From Roseomonas sp. (GTDB taxonomy: Bacteria > Pseudomonadota > Alphaproteobacteria > Acetobacterales > Acetobacteraceae), in assembly GCA_020249775.1 (NCBI GenBank), contig JADCFA010000023.1, forward strand, positions 248,001-312,000: a stretch of DNA of 64,000 bases. Reading direction: 5' to 3'. Below, in pieces: positions 42,597 through 52,077 of the stretch. Each line of letters begins with the position of its first letter. Within the stretch, counting starts at the first letter, position 1. The translations under genes and the position numbers were made by a program. The notes under the pieces are model-generated. The model searched no databases. It was not told the origin of the DNA and saw only the letters and a list, made by a program, of their open reading frames with translations.

Positions 42597-43150
42597 GCGG
42601 CGCCGATGAGGATGAGGAGGCCGGCCCGCCCGGCCTGCCCCCCGGCACGCCCTTTTACATGACCCCCGCCGGCGCTGCCGCGCTGCGCGCCGAGGTCAAG
42701 CGGCTTTGGGAGGATGAACGCCCGAAGGTGGTGGACATCGTCTCCTGGGCGGCGGCGCTTGGGGATCGGTCGGAGAATGCGGATTACCAATATGGCAAGC
42801 GGCGGCTACGCGAAATTGACCGGCGCGTGCGCTTCCTGACCAAGCGGTTGGAGAAGGTGCAGGTGGTGGACCCGGCGCAGCAGACCAGGCGGGATCAGGT
42901 GTTTTTCGGCGCCAGCGTAACCTATGCACGCGCGTCAGATGATGCGGAGGTGACCATCACCATTGTCGGCGTGGATGAGGCAGAGGCCGAGGCCGGACGG
43001 ATTTCCTGGGTGGCGCCGGCGGCGCGGGCACTTTTGGGCGCGCGGATTGGCGATGTGCGGCGGCTACGCACGCCGGGCGGGGTTGAGGAGATTGAGGTGG
43101 TGGGGATTAGTTATCCTGAAGACCGAAATATCGTAATTTCAGATGATTGA
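42593..43150 (+). CDS. greB: Transcript cleavage factor GreB
   Basis: 185 residues from the ATG at 42593, which overlaps the phosphatase stop codon. An acidic, Pro-rich N-terminal extension (about 1-28) precedes the coiled-coil finger (TPAGAAALRAEVKRLWEDERPKV...AAALGDRSENADYQYGKRRLREIDRRVRFL). The FKBP-like C-terminal domain follows, ending with the EEIEVVGISYPED strand. The AALGDRSENADYQYGK tip carries the acidic residues that stimulate RNA cleavage by backtracked polymerase. GreB rather than GreA is suggested by DYQYGKRRLREID. It converges on mazG. Confidence 0.93.
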   Translation: MSGADEDEEAGPPGLPPGTPFYMTPAGAAALRAEVKRLWEDERPKVVDIVSWAAALGDRSENADYQYGKRRLREIDRRVRFLTKRLEKVQVVDPAQQTRRDQVFFGASVTYARASDDAEVTITIVGVDEAEAEAGRISWVAPAARALLGARIGDVRRLRTPGGVEEIEVVGISYPEDRNIVISDD

Positions 43151-43160
43151 GAGCAATTTC

Positions 43161-43970
43161 TTACTTTTCACTTTGCTTTGCCTGCAGCCACAAAGCCTCC
43201 ATCTCCTCCAGGCTCATGTCATTCAGGGTTTTTCCTGCAAGATCAGCCTGTTCTTCGATATGGCGAAAGCGGCGCGTGAATTTCTGATTGGCGTGGCGCA
43301 AGGCCGCTTCCGGGTCCAAATCGAGCTTCCGCGCCAGATTGGCCAGCACGAAAAGCAGATCGCCGACCTCATCCTGAAGTCGTGCCTTATCAGCGCCTTG
43401 CAGCTCGGCGCGGAGTTCGCCCGCTTCTTCTTCCAGCTTATCGAGCACCGCGCCCGCATCGGGCCAATCGAAACCAACCCGCGCGGCGCGGCGTGTCAGT
43501 TTGGCAGCGCGGGTCAGGGCAGGGAGGCCATCCGGGATTCCGGCCAATACACCGCTTTCCGCCCGTGCGGCGCGTTCGGCGGCCTTCTGCGCTTCCCAGG
43601 CGCGGGTTTGGGCGGCGGCGTCGCGCGCGGCTTCCTCACCAAAGACATGAGGATGGCGGCGGATCATCTTATCTGAAATGGAGGCTGCGACCTCGGCAAA
43701 GTCGAACCAGCCGCGCTCGGCGGCCATTTGCGCGTGATAGACCGCCTGGAACAGCAGATCGCCCAATTCATCCAGAAGCTTGTCCGGGTCATTGGCGGCG
43801 ATGGCGTCCGCGACCTCATAGCCTTCCTCAATCGTGTAAGGCGCGATGGAGGCGAAATCCTGCACCAAATCCCAGGGGCAGCCGCCATTGGGATCACGGA
43901 GCCTCGCCATGATGGCGAGCAGGGCGCGGAGCCTGGCTTCAGGCGAATTTTGGTTCGGGGGTTCGGTCAT
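43161..43970 (-). CDS. mazG: Nucleoside triphosphate pyrophosphohydrolase MazG
   Basis: A house-cleaning enzyme of 269 residues with two MazG repeats that hydrolyses NTPs to NMP and pyrophosphate. The N-terminal repeat has MARLRDPNGGCPWDLVQDFASIAPYTIEEGYEVADAI and LLDELGDLLFQAVYHAQM. The second has LEEEAGELRAEL and LQDEVGDLLFVLANLARKL. The ExxE...ExxD metal motifs are intact in both. The short upstream gap (43971-44021) is AT-rich and contains a TAATAT-like -10 box on the minus strand. The gene follows dnaE. Confidence 0.96.
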   Translation of the reverse strand: MTEPPNQNSPEARLRALLAIMARLRDPNGGCPWDLVQDFASIAPYTIEEGYEVADAIAANDPDKLLDELGDLLFQAVYHAQMAAERGWFDFAEVAASISDKMIRRHPHVFGEEAARDAAAQTRAWEAQKAAERAARAESGVLAGIPDGLPALTRAAKLTRRAARVGFDWPDAGAVLDKLEEEAGELRAELQGADKARLQDEVGDLLFVLANLARKLDLDPEAALRHANQKFTRRFRHIEEQADLAGKTLNDMSLEEMEALWLQAKQSEK

Positions 43971-44021
43971 ATAATTCCCGCATAAGGTATATTATGGAAA
44001 ATAAACTACACACCAAGACAT

Positions 44022-47000
44022 CTAGAATTCCTCGACCTGCGCCACACCCGGCACCACCCGCATGGCCTGCATCAGCCTTGGCCCGACATTGAAGCCGCCC
44101 GGCAGCGCGATTTCCACTTCCTGTTCGCCGCCCAGCCGCGGCACCAGGATCACCCGGCCACGCCCACGGCCTTCGCGCGTCAGCAAGGCGCGGATCGGAT
44201 CGAGCGTCGCGGTCGCCTCAAGCCACAGCTTGATTCCGCCGCCGGCATTGGCAGCGACCTTATCCAGGCTTTCAAGCTCGGTCGCGGTCAGGCGCAAGGC
44301 TTCGCCTTCCATGCGCAAATCCGCCGTCACCAGAATGGCGCTGCCTTCGGCCAGCAGCTCTCGGCTGCGGTTCAGCACCTCAGAAAAGCAGGTCACTTCA
44401 AAACTACCATGGGTGTCGGAAACCCGAACCCAGGCCATGCGGCTGCCGGTCTTCGTCGTGCGTTCCTTGGCATTCACTACCGTGCCGGCCAGCTTCACCC
44501 GCCCGCCGCCACGGCTCGCGCGGTCCGCAATGGCGGATGATGGCACCACGCCAATGCGCTTCAGCGCCTGGCGATAGGCATCCAAGGGATGCGCGGAAAG
44601 ATGAAAGCCAATCGCCTCGGCTTCCTGGGAGAGCCGATCAAGCGGCTGCCAATCCGGCACATCCGGCAGGCGCAGCGCCTCTGGCCGGCCAGGCTCGGCG
44701 CCGAAAAGGCCGATCTGGCCGCTTTCGCGTTCTTCGGCGCTGGCTTGCGCGCGACGCAAAATGGTCTCGGCCCCGGCCATGACGCGGGCGCGATTGCCAT
44801 CCAGGCATTCAAAGGCGCCGGCGCGCGCCAGGTTTTCGATCTGCATCTTATTGAGCAGCTTGGGGTCCACCCGCGCCGCGAAATCCGCGAGTGACGCAAA
44901 ATCCCCGCCCGCATCACGCGCCGCCACCAGATCGCGCATCGCCCCTTCACCCACGCGCTTTACGGCAGCCAGCGCAAAGCGGATGGCCTGCTTGCCATCA
45001 TCCCGCGCTTCCACGCGAAAATCGGCACCGCTGCGGTTGATATCCGGCGGCAGCACGGCAATGCCAAGCCGCGCCGCTTCCTGCATATGCCCGGCAAGCT
45101 TATCCGTGTTGGAAAGATCAAGCGTCATGGACGCCGCCAGGAAGGCCACCGGATGATTGGCCTTCAACCAGGCCGTTTGGTAGCTGACCAAGGCATAGGC
45201 CGCCGCATGGGATTTGTTGAAGCCGTAATCGGCGAAGCGTTCCATCAAATCGAAAATCTCGGCGGCCTTGGCGGGCTCAATGCCGCGTGCCTCCGCACCA
45301 TCGCAGAAAATCTTGCGCTGGGCTTCCATTTCGCTCCGGATCTTCTTGCCCATGGCGCGGCGGAGCAGGTCAGCGGCGCCGAGAGAATAGCCAGCGAGGT
45401 CCTGCGCAATCTGCATGACCTGTTCCTGATAGACCATGATGCCGTAGGTTTCCGACAGGATATGCCGGATGGCCTCATGCGGCGGCTCCCAAGCCTCGCC
45501 ATGTTTCCGGGAGCAATAGGCCGGGATATTTGCCATGGGGCCGGGGCGATAGAGTGCGACGGCCGCCACCAAATCCTCAAACCGGTTGGCGCGCATCTGC
45601 CGCAAGCAGTCACGCATCCCCTGCCCTTCAAACTGGAACACACCGGCAGCATCGCCGCGCCCGAGCATGTCATAGGTTTTCGGATCATCCAGCGGGATGG
45701 CGGCGATATCTAGCTCAATCCCCTGCCCTTTCAGGATATCAAGCGCGCGTTCAATGACGGTCAGTGTCTTCAGGCCGAGGAAGTCGAACTTCACCAGGCT
45801 CGCCATCTCGGCGTATTTCATGGAGTACTGCGTGACCAACATTTCAGAACGCGGGTCGCGATAAAGCGGCACGGTTTCAATCAAGGGTTTGCGCCCAATC
45901 ACCAGGCCGGCGGCGTGGGTGGAGGCATTGCGATAAAGCCCTTCCACCTGCAGCGCGATATCCAAAAGCCGCGCGACTTGCTCATCGCTGTCGCGCATTT
46001 CCTGCAAGCGCGCCTCGCCTTCAATCGCCTGCGAGAGTGTCACCGGCTTCGCCGGGTTATTGGGAATGAGTGAAGCGATCTTATCCACCTGCCCATAAGG
46101 CATGCCAAGCACGCGCCCCACATCGCGCACGGCCGCTTTCGCTTGCAGCTTGCCGAAGGTGATGATTTGCGCGACGCGATCTTCGCCATATTCGCGCCGC
46201 ACATAGGCAATCACCTCGTCGCGGCGGTCCTGGCAGAAATCAATATCGAAATCCGGCATGGAAACGCGTTCGGGGTTGAGGAAGCGTTCGAACAGCAAGC
46301 CAAAGCGGATCGGGTCCAAATCCGTGATCAACAGCGCCCAGGCGGCGACAGAACCCGCGCCCGAACCGCGCCCTGGCCCCACCGGAATGGGTGGGCTTTG
46401 CGCCTTGGCCCATTGGATGAAATCAGCAACAATCAAGAAATAACCTGGAAAACCCATTTTCTCGATCACGCCGATTTCATAGGCCAGGCGTTCGCGATAT
46501 TGCACGCGGGTTGCCTCATCCGGCGCGGGGCGCATGGCATCCAGGCGCTGTTCCAGCCCGGCTTCGGCCATGGCGCGGAGTGTCTCGGCTTCCGTCTTGC
46601 CTTCCTGCACCTTGGGGCAGATCGGCAATTCGGGCTTGCGCGCTTCGGTCATCACCGCGCTCATGCGCGCAATGGCGAGTGTATTGTCGCAGGCATCGGG
46701 AAGGTCTGCGAAAAGCGCGCGCATGGCTTCCGCCGGCTTGAACCAATGCTCCGGCGTCACACGCCGACGGTCGCGTTCCGCCATGGTGCGGCCTTCGGCG
46801 ATGCAGAGCAGCGCATCATGCGCTTCATACATGGAAGGCGCGGCGAAATAGACATCATTGGCGGCGATAATCGGCAGGCGCGCGCCATGCGCCAAAGCGA
46901 GCAAGGCGGGTTCCAGCCGCGCTTCCTCATCCCGGCCATGGCGGTTGAGTTCCACCGCCAGGCGATCCGGGAAGGCTTCCTTGAGCCGCGCGAGCAGCCT

Positions 47001-47471
47001 TGCGGCGGCGGGTTTTTGGCCTTCCAACAACAAGCGTGAAATTGGGCCAAGCGTGCCGCCTGTCAGCAGAAACAGCCCTTCGGCATGTGCCGCGAGTTGG
47101 TCCAGCAGCACGGCCGGCTTGCCGGAGGCATCTTCCCGCAGGAATCCAAGCGATGACAGGCGCTGCAAATTATCCAAGCCACGCGGCGTGAGCGCCAGCG
47201 CCACCAGCGGGTCAGGCGGCAGCCGCAACGCATCGGGCCGATCAGCATCCGCGCTGGCCCGCGAAAGCCCCAATTGGCAGCCCATGATGGGCTGAACCCC
47301 CTTCTTCGCGCAGGCTTCGGCGAATTCCAAGGCGCCAAACAGATTGCCCGTATCCGTCAGCGCCAGCGCCGGCATGCCATCAGCCGCGGCGAGTGCGGCA
47401 AGCTTATCGGCCTTGATCGCGCCTTCCGAGAGCGAATAGGCCGAATGCGTGTGCAGATGAATAAAGGACAT
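44022..47471 (-). CDS. dnaE: DNA polymerase III alpha subunit (replicative)
   Basis: Chromosomal replicase catalytic subunit of 1149 residues (family about 1160). An N-terminal PHP domain (FIHLHTHSAYSLSEGAIKADKL) is followed by the polymerase palm with PGRGSGAGSVAAWAL and the aspartate motif SMPDFDIDFCQDRRDEVI. The fingers have KFDFLGLKTLTV and VYQEQVMQIAQDLAGYS, then a helix-hairpin-helix (NKMQIENLARAGAFE) and a C-terminal OB fold. The ATG at 47471 gives the canonical MSFIHLHTH start. The frame is open far upstream, through hupE in antisense, but that part is not protein-like. Confidence 0.98.
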   Translation of the reverse strand: MSFIHLHTHSAYSLSEGAIKADKLAALAAADGMPALALTDTGNLFGALEFAEACAKKGVQPIMGCQLGLSRASADADRPDALRLPPDPLVALALTPRGLDNLQRLSSLGFLREDASGKPAVLLDQLAAHAEGLFLLTGGTLGPISRLLLEGQKPAAARLLARLKEAFPDRLAVELNRHGRDEEARLEPALLALAHGARLPIIAANDVYFAAPSMYEAHDALLCIAEGRTMAERDRRRVTPEHWFKPAEAMRALFADLPDACDNTLAIARMSAVMTEARKPELPICPKVQEGKTEAETLRAMAEAGLEQRLDAMRPAPDEATRVQYRERLAYEIGVIEKMGFPGYFLIVADFIQWAKAQSPPIPVGPGRGSGAGSVAAWALLITDLDPIRFGLLFERFLNPERVSMPDFDIDFCQDRRDEVIAYVRREYGEDRVAQIITFGKLQAKAAVRDVGRVLGMPYGQVDKIASLIPNNPAKPVTLSQAIEGEARLQEMRDSDEQVARLLDIALQVEGLYRNASTHAAGLVIGRKPLIETVPLYRDPRSEMLVTQYSMKYAEMASLVKFDFLGLKTLTVIERALDILKGQGIELDIAAIPLDDPKTYDMLGRGDAAGVFQFEGQGMRDCLRQMRANRFEDLVAAVALYRPGPMANIPAYCSRKHGEAWEPPHEAIRHILSETYGIMVYQEQVMQIAQDLAGYSLGAADLLRRAMGKKIRSEMEAQRKIFCDGAEARGIEPAKAAEIFDLMERFADYGFNKSHAAAYALVSYQTAWLKANHPVAFLAASMTLDLSNTDKLAGHMQEAARLGIAVLPPDINRSGADFRVEARDDGKQAIRFALAAVKRVGEGAMRDLVAARDAGGDFASLADFAARVDPKLLNKMQIENLARAGAFECLDGNRARVMAGAETILRRAQASAEERESGQIGLFGAEPGRPEALRLPDVPDWQPLDRLSQEAEAIGFHLSAHPLDAYRQALKRIGVVPSSAIADRASRGGGRVKLAGTVVNAKERTTKTGSRMAWVRVSDTHGSFEVTCFSEVLNRSRELLAEGSAILVTADLRMEGEALRLTATELESLDKVAANAGGGIKLWLEATATLDPIRALLTREGRGRGRVILVPRLGGEQEVEIALPGGFNVGPRLMQAMRVVPGVAQVEEF

Positions 47472-47582
47472 GCAGTTGGCGTTCCGGAATCGCGTGAAGC
47501 CTGAAGTTAGCACAGCCAAAAGCCCTTGCCTGCCGCCCGATGCGCGATCAGGATGATTTTTGGATCGCCACAGGAGCCCACG

Positions 47583-48164
47583 ATGTCCCTGCCCCGCCTT
47601 GCCCTGACCGCCCTGCCCTTCCTGACCCTTGCCTTTGGCGCCAGCCCCGCTTTGGCCCATGCGGGGCATGAGCATGGGATGGTTGCGGGGTTCCTGCACC
47701 CGCTGATGGGCGCTGATCATGTGGCGGCGATGGTGGCGATTGGGCTTTGGGCGGCGTCCCTTGGCTGGCGGCGCGGCTGGCTGCCGCCGGTGGGTTTCCT
47801 GGCTGGCATGGCGGGCGGCATTGCGCTTGGCCTGGCTGGCGGCATCGGGCTTGGCTTCGGCGTGGTTGAAACCGCGGTTGCGGGTAGCCTGATTGTGGTG
47901 GGTGCCATGCTGGCCATGGCGCAGCCCTTCCGCCCGGCGGTGGCGCTGGCCTTGGTGCTGGTGGCAGGGCTGGTGCATGGCATGGCGCATGGCGGTGAGA
48001 TTGGTGGCGCGGCGCTGCCAACCGCTCTTGGCATGCTGGCGGGCTCCGCGCTGCTGCATGGGTTTGGCGCGGCGCTTGGCGTGGCGAGCGCGCGGTATGT
48101 GGGCGCGCTCCGCTTTGGGGGCGCAGCGATTGCGGGCTTTGGCGCGCTGTTGCTGCTGGGGTAA
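47583..48164 (+). CDS. HupE/UreJ-family membrane protein
   Basis: A polytopic inner-membrane protein of 193 residues with a signal-like first segment (about 1-22) and six further hydrophobic segments. The diagnostic motif AHAGHEHGMVAGFLHPLMGADH follows the signal and probably binds a metal. A second His motif, LVHGMAHGGEI, lies in the middle. Family members are linked to nickel or cobalt uptake for hydrogenase and urease. No such enzyme is encoded here, so the transported ion is unknown. An AGGAG ribosome site supports the ATG at 47583. It ends 2 bases before the convergent lolD. Confidence 0.9.
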   Translation: MSLPRLALTALPFLTLAFGASPALAHAGHEHGMVAGFLHPLMGADHVAAMVAIGLWAASLGWRRGWLPPVGFLAGMAGGIALGLAGGIGLGFGVVETAVAGSLIVVGAMLAMAQPFRPAVALALVLVAGLVHGMAHGGEIGGAALPTALGMLAGSALLHGFGAALGVASARYVGALRFGGAAIAGFGALLLLG

Positions 48165-48166
48165 AT

Positions 48167-48847
48167 CTACCCGCTTACAATCTTCCCATCCCGCAGCGTC
48201 ACCACCCGATCCATCCGCCGCGCGAGGTCCGGGTTATGCGTGGCAATCAGCGCTGCCAGCCCCTGGCCACGCACCTGTTCCAGCAATTCGGCAAAAACAC
48301 GATCGGATGTGCCGACATCCAGATTCCCGGTCGGTTCATCCGCCAGCAAAAGCCGCGGCTGATTGGCAAGCGCGCGCGCAATCGCCACGCGCTGCTGTTC
48401 GCCACCCGAGAGCTTCCCTGGCCGATGATCCAACCGCGCTTGCAGGCCGAAAATCCCGAGCAGATCCTTGGCACGCTGAAGTGCCTCCGCCCGGCTTTTG
48501 CCGGCGGCAAGCTGGGGCAGGATGATGTTCTCGGCGGCGGTGAATTCCGGCAACAGATGATGGAATTGATAGACAAAGCCAATGGTGGTGCGGCGGATGG
48601 TGGTGCGCGCCTCATCCGAAAGCGACCCGGCGGCCTGACCAGCGATGAAGACCTCTCCGCCATCAGGTTTTTCGAGCAAACCAGCCAGATGCAGCAAGGT
48701 TGATTTACCGGTCCCGGAAGGGGCGACCAGCGCCACGATCTCACCGGCTGCAATGGTCAGGCCAGCGCCGAGCAACACGGGCAATTCGCCCGCTTCCGTG
48801 CGGTAGCGGCGTTCTACGGCAGCGAGGCGGAGCGGCGCTTCATTCAT
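48167..48847 (-). CDS. lolD: Lipoprotein-releasing system ATP-binding protein LolD
   Basis: A 226-residue ATPase that drives release of outer-membrane lipoproteins to LolA. Walker A is APSGTGKST, with [21 protein letters not shown], signature LSGGEQQR, Walker [12 protein letters not shown] and [11 protein letters not shown]. The HHLLPEF Q-loop is characteristic of LolD. The ATG at 48847 lies within the end of the permease gene (8-base overlap); a longer start would lie deeper inside it. Confidence 0.95.
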   Translation of the reverse strand: MNEAPLRLAAVERRYRTEAGELPVLLGAGLTIAAGEIVALVAPSGTGKSTLLHLAGLLEKPDGGEVFIAGQAAGSLSDEARTTIRRTTIGFVYQFHHLLPEFTAAENIILPQLAAGKSRAEALQRAKDLLGIFGLQARLDHRPGKLSGGEQQRVAIARALANQPRLLLADEPTGNLDVGTSDRVFAELLEQVRGQGLAALIATHNPDLARRMDRVVTLRDGKIVSG

Positions 48848-50087
48848 TGCGCAGCATCTCCACCGGATCGGTGCGCGCCGCGCGCCAGGATGGGTAAAGG
48901 GTCGCGAGGAAAGAAAGACCCAGCCCCATCGCCACCACCTGCGCCACTTCATTGTAATCCAGGATCGCGGGCAGGCGCGTCAGGAAATACACCTCGGGGC
49001 TGAACAATTCAGTACCGGAAAGCGATTGCAGGAATTGCCGAATGCTTTCGATATTAAGGCAGAACACCAAACCGAGCACAAAGCCGATCATGGTGCCGAG
49101 CACGCCGATGGAAGCCCCACACAACAGGAAAATCCGCATCACCGCGCCCTTGGTCGCCCCCATGGTGCGCAGCACCGCGATATCGCGCCCCTTATCCTTC
49201 ACCAGCATGATGAGGCTTGAGACGATATTGAAGGCAGCAACAATGATGATCAGTGTCAGGATCAGGAACATCACATTGCGTTCCACCTGCACCGCATTGA
49301 AGAAGCTGGAATTGGCATCCTGCCAGGAATGCACAATCACGCGGCTGCCCGCGGCTTCCTGAATCTGCCGCGTGATGCCGCGCAGCCGCGTTGGGTCCTG
49401 CACAAACACCTCGATCTGAGTCGCGGCATCGCGCTGCTGGAAGTAAAGCTGTGCGGCTTCGAGCGGCAGGAAGACAAAGCTACTATCATATTCATTCATG
49501 CCGACATCAAATAGCGCGACCACGCGATAGGCACGCACGCGCGGCACAGTGCCAAAGACCGTGGTGCGCCCCTGGGGTGAAACCAGGCTGACATTATCGC
49601 CAACCGAAACCCGCAAGCGGGAGGCCAGGCGCCGCCCGATGATGATGGCATCCTCTCCCTGAAAGGCGTCGAGACTGCCAAGCCTTATGCCATCCGCAAT
49701 CAAATGCCGCGCGCGCAAATCTTCCGGGCGGATGCCGCGCGCCAGACCGCCCGTGGCGCCGCCGGCGTCAGAGGTGATCAGCACCTGCCCTTCCACAATC
49801 GGCGTGGCGGAAACCACCCCCGGCACGGCGCGAATGCGCTTGGCCACATCATCAAAATCGGTGAAGGATGAGCCCACCGCATAGACGCCAAGATGCCCAT
49901 TGAGCCCCAGAATGCGGCCGAGCAATTCATGGCGAAAGCCATTCATCACGCTCATCACAATGATCAGCGTCGCCACACCCAGCGCAATGCCAACCAGCGA
50001 GAAGATGGCGATGACCGAGACGAAACGCTCCCCCTTCCGCGCACGCAAATAACGGAAGGCGACCATACGCTCAAAAGCGTTGAACAT
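48840..50087 (-). CDS. lolC: Lipoprotein-releasing system permease LolC/LolE
   Basis: Inner-membrane FtsX-type permease of 415 residues with four transmembrane helices: one near 20-45 and three in the C-terminal 170 residues, flanking a large periplasmic domain. The opening [26 protein letters not shown] and the closing [23 protein letters not shown] are typical. A single permease gene beside lolD suggests a homodimeric (LolF-like) arrangement, which is common outside gammaproteobacteria. It lies between proS and lolD, a standard alphaproteobacterial order. Confidence 0.94.
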   Translation of the reverse strand: MFNAFERMVAFRYLRARKGERFVSVIAIFSLVGIALGVATLIIVMSVMNGFRHELLGRILGLNGHLGVYAVGSSFTDFDDVAKRIRAVPGVVSATPIVEGQVLITSDAGGATGGLARGIRPEDLRARHLIADGIRLGSLDAFQGEDAIIIGRRLASRLRVSVGDNVSLVSPQGRTTVFGTVPRVRAYRVVALFDVGMNEYDSSFVFLPLEAAQLYFQQRDAATQIEVFVQDPTRLRGITRQIQEAAGSRVIVHSWQDANSSFFNAVQVERNVMFLILTLIIIVAAFNIVSSLIMLVKDKGRDIAVLRTMGATKGAVMRIFLLCGASIGVLGTMIGFVLGLVFCLNIESIRQFLQSLSGTELFSPEVYFLTRLPAILDYNEVAQVVAMGLGLSFLATLYPSWRAARTDPVEMLRNE

Positions 50088-50093
50088 CTGCGC

Positions 50094-51407
50094 TCAGCCG
50101 CCCTTGATGCGGGTGATGGCGTCTTCCAATGAAACCTCCTCACGCTCTCCGGTCATGCGGCGCTTCAGTTCCACGCGGCCGGCAGCAGCACCACGCGGCC
50201 CGATAATGGCCTGCCAGGGAAAGCCCATCAGGTCCGCATCGGCGAATTTCTCGCCCGCGCGCACCGGGCGATCATCATAGACCGCGTGTTCAACGCCCAA
50301 GCGTGCGTAAAGGGTTTCGCACAGCGTGTCGGTCGGCCCATCGCCGGGGCGAAGATTGAGAATGGCCGCCGCCCAGGGCGCCACCGCATCAGGCCATTTG
50401 ATCCCCGCCTCATCATGATTGGCTTCAATCAGTGCGCCGACCAGGCGGGAGACACCAATGCCATAGCTGCCCATTTCCGGGATCACCGGCTGGCCATCAG
50501 GCCCCGTGACAGCCATGCCCATGGCCGCGCTGTATTTGGTGCCGAAATAGAAGATATGGCCCACTTCAATACCGCGGGCGGATACGCGCTTGTCTTCGGC
50601 AAGCGCGGCCCAGGCGGATTCATCATGCATTTCCTCGGTCGCCGCGTAATGGCTGGTCCAGAAATCCACCTGTGCGGTCAGATCGCTATCATAATCAGGC
50701 GCTTCGGCCAGCACATCGCGTTCCAGCAAATCGCGGCTGACGAAAACCTGGCTTTCGCCGGTCTCGGCCAGGATGATGAATTCATGCGACAGATTGCCAC
50801 CAATCGGCCCCGTATCGGCGCGCATCGGAATGGCCTTGAGGCCCATGCGCGCAAAGGTGCGGAGATAAGCCAAGAACATTTGCCGATAGGAATGCTGCGC
50901 GCCTTCCTTGGTCAGGTCAAAGGAATAGGCATCCTTCATCAGGAATTCGCGCCCGCGCATCACGCCGAAACGCGGGCGCACCTCATCGCGGAATTTCCAC
51001 TGGATGTGATAAAGGTTGCGCGGCAGGTCGCGGTAGGATTTGGCGAATTGCTTGAAGATATCGGTGACCATTTCCTCATTGGTCGGGCCAAACAGCATTT
51101 CGCGTTCATGCCGGTCACGGATGCGGAGCATTTCCTTCCCGTAATCATCATAGCGCCCGCTTTCGCGCCAAAGCTCCGCCGGCTGGATGGTCGGCATCAG
51201 GATTTCCTGCGCCCCGGCGCGGTCCTGTTCTTCGCGCACAATCTGTTCAACGCGGCGCAGCACGCGCAAGCCCGCCGGCAGCCAGGCATAAATGCCCGCC
51301 GAGGTCTGGCGGATTAAGCCCGCCCGCAGCATGAGGCGATGAGAGGCGATTTGCGCCTCGGCCGGGGTTTCCTTCAGTGTCGGCAAAAAGGCGCGAGAAA
51401 GGCGCAA
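50094..51407 (-). CDS. proS: Prolyl-tRNA synthetase, short bacterial type
   Basis: Charges tRNA-Pro. The 437 residues lack the editing INS domain found in the approximately 570-residue E. coli enzyme, as is usual in alphaproteobacteria. Class II motif 1 surrounds [29 protein letters not shown], motif 2 is [32 protein letters not shown], and motif 3 is [16 protein letters not shown]. The C-terminal anticodon domain includes [27 protein letters not shown]. It lies 6 bases upstream of lolC on the minus strand. Confidence 0.97.
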   Translation of the reverse strand: MRLSRAFLPTLKETPAEAQIASHRLMLRAGLIRQTSAGIYAWLPAGLRVLRRVEQIVREEQDRAGAQEILMPTIQPAELWRESGRYDDYGKEMLRIRDRHEREMLFGPTNEEMVTDIFKQFAKSYRDLPRNLYHIQWKFRDEVRPRFGVMRGREFLMKDAYSFDLTKEGAQHSYRQMFLAYLRTFARMGLKAIPMRADTGPIGGNLSHEFIILAETGESQVFVSRDLLERDVLAEAPDYDSDLTAQVDFWTSHYAATEEMHDESAWAALAEDKRVSARGIEVGHIFYFGTKYSAAMGMAVTGPDGQPVIPEMGSYGIGVSRLVGALIEANHDEAGIKWPDAVAPWAAAILNLRPGDGPTDTLCETLYARLGVEHAVYDDRPVRAGEKFADADLMGFPWQAIIGPRGAAAGRVELKRRMTGEREEVSLEDAITRIKGG

Positions 51408-51782
51408 GGGTCTGATCCTTCATCCTGGTCTAAGCTTGGCGGCGCACCCTAAAGCAGAAGCGCGCATGGGGGAAACACACGGATGCCGCGCAATAAAAGA
51501 ACCCGAATTTATTGTGCGGCGCAGCAATTCGTCATTTTGGGCGAGTTTATGGCATTTTCATGCTTGCCAGCGGGCGGGACAAACACTTACAAAAGAGAAG
51601 GCCGCCACCATCAGGCAGCGGCCCAAGTTTAGGGAGGAAACGCCAGTCACACGGCAGAGGAAGAAACCAATCTCCCTCTCGTTGTCGTAGAATGGCGGAC
51701 CAGCTTCGAAGGCTCAACCAAAAAAGGCCAAGAGCTCGGTCAAAAAAGCGGCTACCAGACTTAGATTGCCCGGATATAAGGC
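51408..51782 (+). other. Gene-free stretch with hairpin: possible non-coding RNA region
   Basis: 375 bases without a convincing protein gene; the open frames here lack ribosome sites and protein-like composition. On the plus strand there is a GC hairpin at 51600-51623 (GGCCGC with GCGGCC), then a purine-rich AGTTTAGGGAGGAAAC segment and A-runs, ending at a strong terminator. The first 90 bases presumably hold the proS promoter on the minus strand. A small RNA transcribed rightward is possible, with no family recognised. Confidence 0.3.
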
Positions 51783-51807
51783 AAAACCGACCCAAGGGTC
51801 GGTTTTT
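51783..51807. terminator. Bidirectional intrinsic terminator
   Basis: An 11-bp perfect stem, AAAACCGACCC with GGGTCGGTTTT, and a 2-4 nt loop. T-runs follow on the plus strand and, through the A-run, on the minus strand. It sits just downstream of the DUF1467 gene on the minus strand and can end the nuo-birA-coaX-rnj-DUF1467 transcript, as well as any plus-strand RNA from the preceding gap. Confidence 0.9.
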
Positions 51808-51810
51808 CGC

Positions 51811-52074
51811 TTAATTGGTGGGCATTGCAAGAATGCCGGTTCGGAAAGAAAGCCATTCGCTTTCAATAATCCACCACAGCGCCACCCAAATCACCCCCGC
51901 CAGCGCCGTAGTGCCAAGCAGCTTCCAGCCCATAAGGTGCTTTTGCGGCGCGCCGCGCCAGCCGCCTTCTTCGAGCTTGCCCTGGGAATCGGGGCGCGTG
52001 CCCACCGGCAGCACGCAAAACAGCGCCAGCCACCAGATCAGCAGATAGAGAATGACGCCGGTGAAGACCGACAT
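51811..52074 (-). CDS. DUF1467-family small membrane protein
   Basis: 87 residues with two transmembrane helices: residues about 4-22 (VFTGVILYLLIWWLALFCV) and about 50-70. The conserved LPVGTRPDSQGKLEEGGWRGAPQ loop lies between them. It is conserved among alphaproteobacteria in this exact place, between ribonuclease J and proS, but of unknown function. It starts 3 bases after rnj, and a terminator follows its stop codon. Confidence 0.9.
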   Translation of the reverse strand: MSVFTGVILYLLIWWLALFCVLPVGTRPDSQGKLEEGGWRGAPQKHLMGWKLLGTTALAGVIWVALWWIIESEWLSFRTGILAMPTN

Positions 52075-52077
52075 GGC

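Noticed and set aside
47472-48059. Upstream extension of the dnaE frame
   Set aside because: It lies antisense to hupE and has no protein character; MSFIHLHTH is the standard DnaE start.
51547-51795. 82-codon minus-strand frame in the proS-DUF1467 gap
   Set aside because: It would include the terminator stem, has no ribosome site, and its sequence is not protein-like.
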